Source of the DNA: Chitinophaga pinensis
GTDB taxonomy: Bacteria > Bacteroidota > Bacteroidia > NS11-12g > UBA955
Direction of reading: 5' to 3'
NCBI GenBank assembly: GCA_945863965.1
Contig: CAMBBZ010000004.1
Span: forward strand, 1-39,237
DNA length: 39,237 nt
Of this stretch, positions 9,635 to 19,300 are shown in pieces. The position numbers and the translations under genes were made by a program. How positions within the stretch are numbered: the stretch's first letter is position 1; each line of letters starts with the position of its first letter. Under the pieces are notes generated by a model. The model was not told where the DNA came from. It saw only the letters and a list, made by a program, of their open reading frames with translations, and made no database searches.

Positions 9635-10201
9635 CTACTCTTCGGTAGCATTGGATTTTAAATCCTTCGGTTTAATGCCTTTTTGAATTAAGCGGTTGGT
9701 ATTGACTTTGGTGATTTCGATACCTTGCACGTTTAATTTGATTTCGGGAAGCTTTTTTTCTGAAATACAAACGCGATTTTGATACCGAATTAAAAAACGG
9801 TCGCCAACAATGGTGTCGGGGTATAAAAGGTATTCGTCTTCTTTTTTACTTCGTACAAATCGCAAAACGGACTCTGCTTGTTCCGCGAATTGTATCCATA
9901 AGGTATCACGGTCGCGCTTTTTAAGTACGCCGGTGCTTAAAGGTGTAAAAATGAATTCGTCGATATCGCGTTTACGATAAATAAAATGCCCGGTGGATTG
10001 TTGTTTGAAGTCGATTTCACGCTTCGAAGCCTGTAAGGTGAAATTACAAGCGGGTACGTAATTGAGTTCATAAAGCCAGGCAGAATCTGAAATATAGCGT
10101 TCAATAAATTTTTGCGAAAAACGTTTTGATGCACAGGAACTGAAAACGATAGCTCCCGTAATAAGCATTCCAACGAGGCCAATATTAAGGCGTGTTTTCA
10201 T
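9635..10201 (-). CDS. Putative lipoprotein, unknown function
   Basis: Signal peptide with lipobox-like 'AIVFSSC'; overlaps the upstream GH18-like gene by 17 bp. Confidence 0.7.
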   Translation of the reverse strand: MKTRLNIGLVGMLITGAIVFSSCASKRFSQKFIERYISDSAWLYELNYVPACNFTLQASKREIDFKQQSTGHFIYRKRDIDEFIFTPLSTGVLKKRDRDTLWIQFAEQAESVLRFVRSKKEDEYLLYPDTIVGDRFLIRYQNRVCISEKKLPEIKLNVQGIEITKVNTNRLIQKGIKPKDLKSNATEE

Positions 10202-12119
10202 GAATATTCGCTTTTTTCTTGGTATAGCTTAAGAATAAATAATGCACGGCTAAGCCGAATAAGCCCCCAATGACAAACTCCATACCGCTGTTCAGTATAA
10301 GGCCAAATAAGCGCATGGTAAGCGTGATTAAAATCATTACTGCCGGTATAATAAAAAGATACGCGTTGTCGTAGAAGAAGAGATTTCTGATTTTCTCATC
10401 GAACATGGCAATAGCTAATCCTAAAAGGGCGCAGATGGTAAGAATGGTAAAAAACATGCCAAGTGCTTTGAGCAAGTTTTTGTATTCAAAACCATAGGTT
10501 TGTGCTTTGGCAAGTTGATTGGCATCGGGCTTCTCTGGTAAAAACGGATTGTCGGTAAGATTGATAGCCGTCATAATAAGTGCCTGGTTTACCGATAGTA
10601 TAGAGTCAATATTGGCATCTTGTGGCAATAGTGCAAAGTCGTTCAGTATTTCAGATTCGGTAACAGAATTGGGGATGCTAAATTTTTGATAGAGAAGGGG
10701 CCATAGTTTTGAATACGGACTTACTGCGCCCGCTAGTTGCCACATTCCTATACCTTTCAGATTTTTATTGTTCGCGTAATCGCTTTTTAAGGCCAAAGAA
10801 CCTATGTTTTCACCCCATGTAATGTACCATTGGTCATTGCTTGAGAAGCTAATATACTTTTGTATGGTATTTTCATCGGTATGAGGTCGGAATCTTACAC
10901 AATAATCTTCCTCATAAGTAGCAAAAGGGATCATGGAAAAGAAAGAGGCGTCGTTCGTGCTAGCTTGCGCCTGTTTCATTGCATATTGCTGTCCGGAAAG
11001 ACCTAATACTAAAATTATCTTATTGGCCTTTACACCTCTTTTTATATAGGCGTTATAGGTTTCGTCGATAGAAGGGGCCTTGGGTATTTTTGAAATTAAA
11101 GGGGAGGTAGGACCACACGTATATCCGTCGTAGTTTTGATAATCCATGGCCATAATTAATATTCGATCGGCAATGGCGGTTATTTCTTGCGCGGCATAAG
11201 CGTCGTCGGGATCTACAGGGGGCAAGCAAATTCCTAATTGTAATCTTGGTGCGGCTTCACCCAGTCGGTACCGCATGTAACGAACAAACTCGAGGTAGAG
11301 TTTTTGATGTTTTTTGGAAACGCCGAAAAAATCGATTACGATACCTGAACTGTTATGTTTCATAACGGTTTGGATAATCGTATCAGCAAATAATGCCCAC
11401 GCTTTTTCATTTTTTAGGAAGCGGGCCGTACTCGTTGAATCGAGCAACTGCGCCACTAAATCGATATCAATTTGATATTGAACGGCACGCTTGTGTAAAT
11501 TGGTAGTTTCCCAATTGGGTAAGCGTTTGGGGGCTCCTGTGCTGGCATCTATTAAGTAACCGATGTAACCAATTCGAGTTACGGCATTAAGGTCGTAACG
11601 TTCGTAGTTATTGCCATCCATAAAGGAATGGAAGCCGTAAATTTCTTTGGTGAAGCGTTTTTCCCGTCGTTTTTGGTTAAACGCAGGCAATTCCATGCCG
11701 GTCCATTCTACCTCCGTCATACTGGGAGTTTGGTAGGCGGCTTTGAGGTTTGCGATGCGCTGTGGGAATTTTGGAATTCTTTTGGTAGAATTGTTTTTAG
11801 GCACTTCATCTAAATAATCAAAACGGTTTTGACGTTCGATTACTTGCTTTAGATACGAACCAAACTGATCGGTGTAAGCCGGTATAGAGTCTTTCAAAAA
11901 AGTTTTGAATTTACTCGCTTTCTGCTTTTGGTCTTCTAATTTTTGAACGGATTGTTCGGTTTTTTGGACCGCTTGACTCGTTTCATCAATAACTTGGTCG
12001 GCTTGACCAATGGGGTCTGCTTGGGCCGTTAAGTTAGGGTATACGCCTAGCCCGATACAAATGGTTATCCACAAAACGAGGCGGAATTTATTTATATTGT
12101 ATATTTGATTTAGAATCAT
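10185..12119 (-). CDS. GH18-like (chitinase-fold) protein with signal peptide and C-terminal TM segments; catalytic motif degenerate
   Basis: 'SSGIVIDFFGVSKKHQKLYLEFVRYMRYRLGE', 'ADRILIMAMDYQNYDG', 'NKIILVLGLSGQQYA' fit the GH18 core; three TM helices near the C-terminus. Confidence 0.65.
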   Translation of the reverse strand: MILNQIYNINKFRLVLWITICIGLGVYPNLTAQADPIGQADQVIDETSQAVQKTEQSVQKLEDQKQKASKFKTFLKDSIPAYTDQFGSYLKQVIERQNRFDYLDEVPKNNSTKRIPKFPQRIANLKAAYQTPSMTEVEWTGMELPAFNQKRREKRFTKEIYGFHSFMDGNNYERYDLNAVTRIGYIGYLIDASTGAPKRLPNWETTNLHKRAVQYQIDIDLVAQLLDSTSTARFLKNEKAWALFADTIIQTVMKHNSSGIVIDFFGVSKKHQKLYLEFVRYMRYRLGEAAPRLQLGICLPPVDPDDAYAAQEITAIADRILIMAMDYQNYDGYTCGPTSPLISKIPKAPSIDETYNAYIKRGVKANKIILVLGLSGQQYAMKQAQASTNDASFFSMIPFATYEEDYCVRFRPHTDENTIQKYISFSSNDQWYITWGENIGSLALKSDYANNKNLKGIGMWQLAGAVSPYSKLWPLLYQKFSIPNSVTESEILNDFALLPQDANIDSILSVNQALIMTAINLTDNPFLPEKPDANQLAKAQTYGFEYKNLLKALGMFFTILTICALLGLAIAMFDEKIRNLFFYDNAYLFIIPAVMILITLTMRLFGLILNSGMEFVIGGLFGLAVHYLFLSYTKKKANIHENTP

Positions 12120-12141
12120 TGGAATTAGGCTTGCTAAGGAT

Positions 12142-12173
12142 CAAAAATAATATAAAATCGCAGATATCCACAA
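12142..12173 (-). promoter_or_regulatory. Possible Bacteroidetes-type promoter for the GH18-like gene
   Basis: Minus strand carries TATTTTTG (TAnnTTTG) at 12142-12149 and TTG at 12171-12173, 21-nt spacing, ahead of the start at 12119. Confidence 0.3.
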
Positions 12174-12191
12174 TTATCCCACAAAAGAAAT

Positions 12192-13340
12192 ATGAGTTTC
12201 GTACGTTTTTTACTTTTGGGTTTCGCAATATTGTTTTTTTCGGAGTCGTGTACCCGTAAAAACCCAGAAACTTTCCTTAAAATTGGCAACCGTTTATTTG
12301 AAGCGGGTAAATTGGCCGAGGCTAAAGAAACCTATTTAAAGATTACTGAATTTGCCCCTGAGTATGCCTTAGCCTATCATAATTTAGGTATAATTGATTG
12401 GCGTACCCAACAATATGAAACGGCGATTGTATTTTTTTCTAAGGCCATTGAACGAGATCCCATGTACGGGAAATCTTATTTAATGCGCGGCCGTTGTTAT
12501 GCGCAAACTTTTGAGTATAAAATGGCGGAAAACGATTTCCAATCTGCCCGTATCAGCCCTGAGGTGGCCTACGATGCCCTGTCGGAATTGGGTCGTTTAT
12601 GGGTTTCCCAAAAAAGGTTTTCCGAAGCCATTAAAGTGTTGAATCAGTGCGTGCAGTTGAGCGATACTTCAGATATGGTATTGTTGACCCGAGCAAGTGC
12701 TTTATTTGAGACGAATAAATATGAGAGCAGTGTAAAAGACTGTAATAAAGTCATTAGCCGAAATCCCAAACGGTGGGAAGCCTACCTTATAAAAGGCAAG
12801 AATTTTTTAGAAATGCCTTTAATGGATTCTGCCTTCCTTATGTTGGATTATGCACGCTTGTATTCGGGCGATAATCCCCTCACATTGGCCGCTATTTCTG
12901 AATATTACTTGATGAACGATGAAAGTGCGATGGCAATTGCATTTGCTGAAAAAGGGCTTCAAATTACCCCCGACAATATCCCCTTAAAGTTAAATAAAGC
13001 CCGGGCCTATGATGGAATGGAGCAATATGAAAAGGCCAATGTCGTGTATACCGAAATTGGAGTTTTGGCCGATAGTATTCCCGAATATCATTTCTATTTA
13101 GCTAAAAACATGTTGTATCTCGGCGATACGGCGAGTGCACTAATTGCCCTCGGCGATGCCGTTGCGTTGCGTAGAAATTATCAAGAAGCGTTTACGGTTC
13201 GTTCTATTGTAAAAGCGCGAATAGGCGATCCCGTTGGGGCCGCAGAAGATCAGGAACGTGCTAAGGGGAATTTATCGTTTAAACATCCACAGCGTAAACA
13301 GTGGGAACGCGATTCAGCGCTTATGGCGCCTTCCATGTAG
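12192..13340 (+). CDS. TPR-repeat lipoprotein
   Basis: Signal peptide with cysteine 'FFSESC'; repeated TPR motifs ('YALAYHNLGIIDWRTQQYETAIVFFSKAIERDP'). Confidence 0.85.
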   Translation: MSFVRFLLLGFAILFFSESCTRKNPETFLKIGNRLFEAGKLAEAKETYLKITEFAPEYALAYHNLGIIDWRTQQYETAIVFFSKAIERDPMYGKSYLMRGRCYAQTFEYKMAENDFQSARISPEVAYDALSELGRLWVSQKRFSEAIKVLNQCVQLSDTSDMVLLTRASALFETNKYESSVKDCNKVISRNPKRWEAYLIKGKNFLEMPLMDSAFLMLDYARLYSGDNPLTLAAISEYYLMNDESAMAIAFAEKGLQITPDNIPLKLNKARAYDGMEQYEKANVVYTEIGVLADSIPEYHFYLAKNMLYLGDTASALIALGDAVALRRNYQEAFTVRSIVKARIGDPVGAAEDQERAKGNLSFKHPQRKQWERDSALMAPSM

Positions 13341-16300
13341 TGTAAATCAAATACCCGGTCCACGGGAATTTCATCGTGCCATAACCCCATGGCAAGGTTT
13401 GCATGATAATGTCGGAACCCATTCCTTCAACCTCTACATTCCACGAAGCATCCTCGCCTTTCCAAGCCAATCCGCCACGCAGTAAAAACGATTCAATAAA
13501 ACCGCGCAAAGTAACGTTTGCCATCAAGGGCCATTGCATTTTAATAGCACCCATAAAACGTTTGGCTTCGTTTTTACTTTCTTCGGTTAAGGGATTTTCC
13601 AAAAATAGTTCGCGTTCCGGCGCCAAGCCAACAATGATTCGAGGTATTAAATCTTGTACCTCAGTAAAGGTATTCTCGGCATCCATTTCGGTAATATATA
13701 GAATTACTTGGTAGGCCGTAATTTGGTGGGAATCTGAAATGAATTGTTGGCCTTCCATGAGGTTTAGGCGCTTAAAAAGGGTCGCATAAAACGGGGCTAT
13801 CATCATTAAACCGCAAAATTGGGTTTTAAATCGAACACCCTTTTCTATGTCCCGTTTAACCTGGGTGTTTGCCTTTTGCTCTTTGGGGGAAGTTTCCAAT
13901 TTCAGTCCCGCATTGATAGGGTTTTCTAATAACCCCACGCCTTTAGGGCTTAATAGGGTATCAATCGCTATTTCCGACAGCCCTTCGCGTTGCCAAGTTA
14001 GTGCAATGCGTTGTTCCACTGCTTGAACGTAGGTACTTTCGACTTGGTTAAGGTGCTGCTGTATTTCCTCCACGGGCGTATTGCCCTCATAATCGGTGTC
14101 CAATGCATCGGTTGACTTTTGCGCTGTAGGCAGTGGCATTTCTGGCGGATTTGCCAATAGTAATAGCATACGCTGCACGCCAATAAAACTCGAATTGGCA
14201 CTCCATCCAGCCATTTTTGACCATCGCAGGAGCGGACTCAAACTGTGTTTGAAAATCCATTCTGTTAAATCGCCTTTTACGGGAATTAGCCATTTTTCTA
14301 ACCATACATTGATGCTAAGGGTTTCGTTAGGGAGGGTGTTTTTTAACTGTTCGCTCCATTGGCGAAGCAAAGCCGTTCTAAAATTTCCCCATAAAGTGGT
14401 CAACACCACTTCGTTTGTATCCCAAAATACGTGTCGCGTCATTCGCAACCGTTCTATTTCATTTTGTGTTTTTTCAGCTAAGATGCGGGTCGAATCTGCT
14501 GAGGGAATAAGCGATTTTTGGGCATTAAAGGGCTCATTTTCCAAGTTAACGTCGATATCAGCGGGAGTAGTAGGCGGTACTTCGCTGTTTTGTTGGGAAT
14601 TATCTTCAGTGGCGGTTGTTACGGTGGGAATTGCTTCGACCTGGGGTAGCTCTAAAGTAAGATCAAAAATTTGATGTAAGGACAAAAGCCAAAAGGGACC
14701 TAAATGGGGGGCCTCGTTATAAATGGGACTGTTTAATTCCCAAATAAAACGTCGATAGGCCTCAGAAAGACGTTGGTTTTTAATAGAAGCGATATCGGTT
14801 TCGGAGGTATTATTCCAATTGCGCTGGTTTAAATCTTCAAGAATATCGAAAAAATGCCGCCGCCATTCAGCGCCCCAAATTTGGGGCTGGGTTAAGGCGC
14901 GTTGCAGCCATAAAGGGATCAGTGCAGTATCGAGATCGGCGTGTGCAAGGGAAAGTTGTATTTTTTCAAGAATTTCATTCGTTATGGGTGCGGGTTCTGC
15001 ATACGAATCCTCTAGATAGTGCAAGGGGAGGATCCAGGCAACCAATTCCAGGAGTAGTTGCTGAATGTCTTGCTCCATTTCGGTTTCCCTAAAAGCGGCA
15101 CTTAATGTTTCAATAGATCGAAGGATCGGATTGTTAAAGCGTTGCGGTCTATTGGTCGGATCAAAAGTGTTGGGACTGGTAATTTTCTTAATGGTGAACC
15201 AAATAGAGCCGCGTGTAAAAGGATTGAGCCAAGGTTTTAATGTGGGAATTAGAGGGACAACTTCAACGGCTTTATTCGCTATCGGTTGCAGGGAATTTGG
15301 AGCGGAGTTTTTTTCTACATATAAGATAGTGTCTTGGGCAAATTGTTGAAGTACGGGATGAATGCGGGGTACTTTTTGTGCAATGGTATTGCGTATTTGA
15401 GGATTAAGGCTTTGAATGATTTCGGTCCAAGTGAGTTGACTTTTGGTACGGATTTCTTCAAAAAGTGGGAGTGTTTTTTGGTGGGTAAGGTAAACGACCA
15501 AGTGTTCAATGAGCCATTGAATTCGGGAATTATTAAGTGGGGCTTTTTGTTCGATAGCCTTCCGAAATAGTTGGGCGGCGCGTGTAAGTTCTTGGTTAAG
15601 CCAAGTTTCGACGTGGCTTCTTTTACTCGATATGCTTGCGTTGGGGAATGAATCATCGGCCCAAAGTTCTAATTGTCTGCGGAGTGATTCTTTGGAAATA
15701 AACGGCCGTTCAAATAGGAATTCTTGGAACCAATCGCCCAATTGTGGCGGTTGGTTTAAGTTGTTCCATACTGCGGTTTGCGTATTTTTTGGTTCCTTTG
15801 GCACGCTTACATTTGGCGATTGTTGATTGAGGGTTTCGTTGTAGTAATTTTGCAATCGGCCAAATTCTGCCTTTTCCAGATTCAAAATTCCTTTCAGAAG
15901 ATTTAATAAACGCTGTGCCTGCAAGAAAGCAAGTACCCCGGAACGAATGGAAATTTCCTCAATCAGTAATAGGGCCATATCGAGCCGCGTTTGGGGCTTA
16001 TTGATTAAAAGCAAGCGGTATTTGATATAGTGGGTGAGCTTAAAAGCAGCGGAAATTCCAAATTCTTGTCGAATAAATTGTTGCAATTTTTCCGCATCGT
16101 TTTCGCTAAATGACCATTGGTAGCTGTACGAAGAATTGGTCCATTGCAATACCTCTGCGATGCTCATGGCTTCCGCCAATTGATAAAAGGCTCTGCCTTT
16201 TTGTTTGCGTAATTCGGCATACCATAGATGCTTCTGAGGATCGCGGCGCAATTGTTCAAGCGTATGGCGCAGGGTTTCAGCGAATGGGATAACAGTATCG

Positions 16301-19300
16301 TTTTCGGGTTGTTCGATATCCGGTAAAAGTGCTACCGAATTATCGTCGTTAGGAATTAAATATGGGGTTTCGAATCCCAGTAGGGGCAACCAAAAGTAGA
16401 CGCTTTTAATGGCATCGCCATACGCTATTTTTTGTATTTCGAAGGGAAGAATACGATCTTCTTGCTGTGGGTTTATTCCGACCTTTCTTGAATAAAAGGA
16501 TTGACTTTCAATTGGGTCTGATGCGTTTTCGTTCGGATTATTTAATAGGATTTGCGGGTTCTTTGATTCACGATTTTCGGTGTTATTGGAATCGATGGAG
16601 GGTTCTTTGGAATCGGCAGTGCGTATATTTGGGTTACTCGATTCACCGGTATCGCTCGATTCAGGATTTTTGCTCGATTCTAGGGTTTTGTTAGAATCGC
16701 GATTTTCGGTGTTATTGGGATCGATGGAGGGTTCTTTAGAATCGGCAGTGCGCAAAAGCGGGTTGCTCGATTCAGGATTTTCTCTCGATTCTAAGGTTTT
16801 GTTAGAATCGCGATTTTCGGTGTTGTTGGCATCGATGGAGGGTTCTTTAGAATCGGCAGTGCGTATAATCGGGTTGCTCGATTCAGGATTTTTGCTCGAT
16901 TCAGGGTATTCGTTGGATTCTGAGGATTCGCTTGATTCTAAGGTTTTGTTAGAATCGCGATTTTCGGTGTTGTTGGCATCGATGGAGGTTTCCTTAGAAT
17001 CGGCTGTGCGTATAATCGGGTCGCTCGATTCAGGGTATTCACTCGATTCAGGGTATTCGTTGGATTCTGAGGATTCGTTGGATTCTAAGGTTTTGTTAGA
17101 ATCGCGATTTTCGGCGTTGTTGGATTCGATGGAGGTTTCCTTAGAATCGGCTGTGCGCATAATCGGGTTGCTCGATTCAGGGTTTTTGCTCGATTCAGGG
17201 TATTCGTTGGATTCTGAGGATTCGTTGGATTCTAAGGTTTTGTTAGAATTGCGATTTTCAGCGTTATTGGATTCGATGGAGGGTTCTTCAGAATCGGCTG
17301 TGCGCTTAAGCGGGTCGCTCGATTCAGAGTTTTTGCTCCGTAGCATTTCAACCGTATTTTCCGTTAACCGGATGCGTGCGGTTTCGCTCTGTAACTGAAG
17401 CCACTCCCTATCTCTATCAAGGGTGATTTTTGTATTCCATAGATTGGTGCGCAGTTGCGAAAGTTGCGCAAAGTAGATCCGCCAATCTTCAACTACTTTT
17501 AAAGCGACATTATTAGGTGCAATAAAGCTGTGATTGGGCGTTTCTAACAAGGTTTCTATGAAACGACAGTAACCAGCAAGCTGAGTTACAGGATCTGCCG
17601 TCGCGTCGTTTGTGCTATCTGCTAAAAGTCTTTTTAGATATTCTATACGATACCAATGGGTTAACGTTACTGGGTGCACGCTTTCGGTCCAGCGCGCCCA
17701 TTTTGATAGCGGCATTTTAGGGGCGTTGGGCAGGGCTGTAAAAATGCGTATTTCTAGGGATCGCAATAGGTCGTCAATAGCACCCCAATCCAGCTCTACC
17801 CCTTGGAAAATAAAGTTGGGCGAGGTAAACGGATCGAATATTTCATTACGATTGCTAAAGGCATCGTGAATGGGGAGTGGAAGTGGATCAATGGGTACAA
17901 TTCCGCTTATTGGGTGTTTTGATTCGCTTTGTGGAGCCGTCTGTTGGAATTTTTTCTGGGCATAAATATTATTCCATGCCTTTATTATTTCGTTGGTTAT
18001 CCTCAAGAATAACTGGGGCGATTCAAAGGCGTATAACCAAACGAAAGCTTGGTTCAACAGGAGGGTGAGCTCTAGATTCCAAGTTTTGGAACGTGTTTCA
18101 GTAGCAAAATCGCTGATTTGCAATTGTTGCAACTCTTTGATTTGATTTTGTATTTTTTGTAATTCCTTGGTATTATTCTCAAATGCGGCGATATCTATAT
18201 TCGGGTATTGGCTTAACGTAAGTTGAATCAATTGTGATAGCGTGCCGATTTGATAATGTATATGCGATAAAAAGAAGCTAAATGACTGGTGATCCTGAAT
18301 TGCTCCTATTTCAGTTGGAATACGATCGCGACCGAGGGCTTGGGTAGACTTCCATAAATTAATGAAATCGTTTATGCGTTGGTGTAAGTTTTGAGGCTGA
18401 TTTTGTTCACTTTCGGTCTCCGCTAAAATACTTTTTTGCCACTCTATCCAAGCCTCCAAGGCATTGGGATTCCAATCGTCGGTATTGGGGCTAATGTCTT
18501 GGAAAATCTGAAAGGATTCTAATTGTTCTTGCGATTGCAATTTCAAGCGCTCGGCTAAAGACGCATCAACCCGGATTAGATCGTCGGCTTTGTTACGTTG
18601 GTTTTCGAGCGCATCGCCAAGGCGCTTATTCCTTTTTGAAAAGGCGGTATCTGAGTCTAAATCGTTTGGATTTTCGGATATACGATTGACAGAAACATTT
18701 TCAAGATCTGAAAGGTACCGATCTTGCTCGCTAAGCTGAATCAGTTGCAGCCACGTTTCTAAAAGGGTGCGAATATTGGGAACAAGGAACAAATGAATAT
18801 AGGCCGCAGTGTGTTCGGAGCTTTCATATTGGTTTTGAATGTATTGATAAATACCTTGTAATTCTTGCCATATCTTACGTGTGGCAGGATTTAAATAGGA
18901 ATCAAAGTTGGCATTTAACAAGGTTTCTAACCTGTTGGTATGCGTAAACGCATATAAGGGGTGTTCTTGGCTGAGGTGCCTATTAGCGGCTGCGTTTTTT
19001 TGTGCGATTGCATTTAGAAACGGAGTGAATTGGGACCAAAATTCAGGTGTTGTTGTTTTGGGTTCTCCTGCGTTTCTGTGGGCTTCCCAAGAATGAATAA
19101 TAGCCGCAGGAAGTTGCGGACTGAGATGCTGAAAAAGGGCTTCTTGTGGGGATAATTGAGTGGATTCGGAGGGAGGGTTGCGAGACCATTTTAGGATTTC
19201 GAGGATGATTTTTCGAAACGCACCGGGTTGGGCAAACAACCCTCGTTGGCGGAAAAACCAAAAAATAAACGGATTGGTTTTCGGGGTGTTCCAAGATTTA

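Noticed and set aside
9634-9649. GCTAC-TCTTCG-GTAGC hairpin as a bidirectional terminator
   Set aside because: Short 5-bp stem without a T-tract on either strand and overlapping the end of the lipoprotein CDS.
14096-14674. 192-aa plus-strand ORF inside the tape-measure gene
   Set aside because: Antisense overlap with a clearly coding frame and no recognisable motif.
16559-17335. Dense GANTC sites in the repeat as a possible methylation or binding array
   Set aside because: Explained by Glu-Ser (GAATCN) and Asp-Ser (GATTCN) codon pairs; no independent evidence of a GANTC methyltransferase here.
16559-17335. CRISPR array
   Set aside because: Repeats are coding, adjacent and nested with variable units; no unique spacers or cas genes.
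16580-17398. 272-aa plus-strand ORF (LDSGYSLDSEDSLDSKVLLESRFS repeats) antisense to the tape-measure gene
   Set aside because: It is the mirror of the in-frame GAATC/GATTC-rich Ser/Glu/Asp repeat on the minus strand; the tape-measure frame continues through it with conserved flanks on both sides. Openness is a composition artefact.
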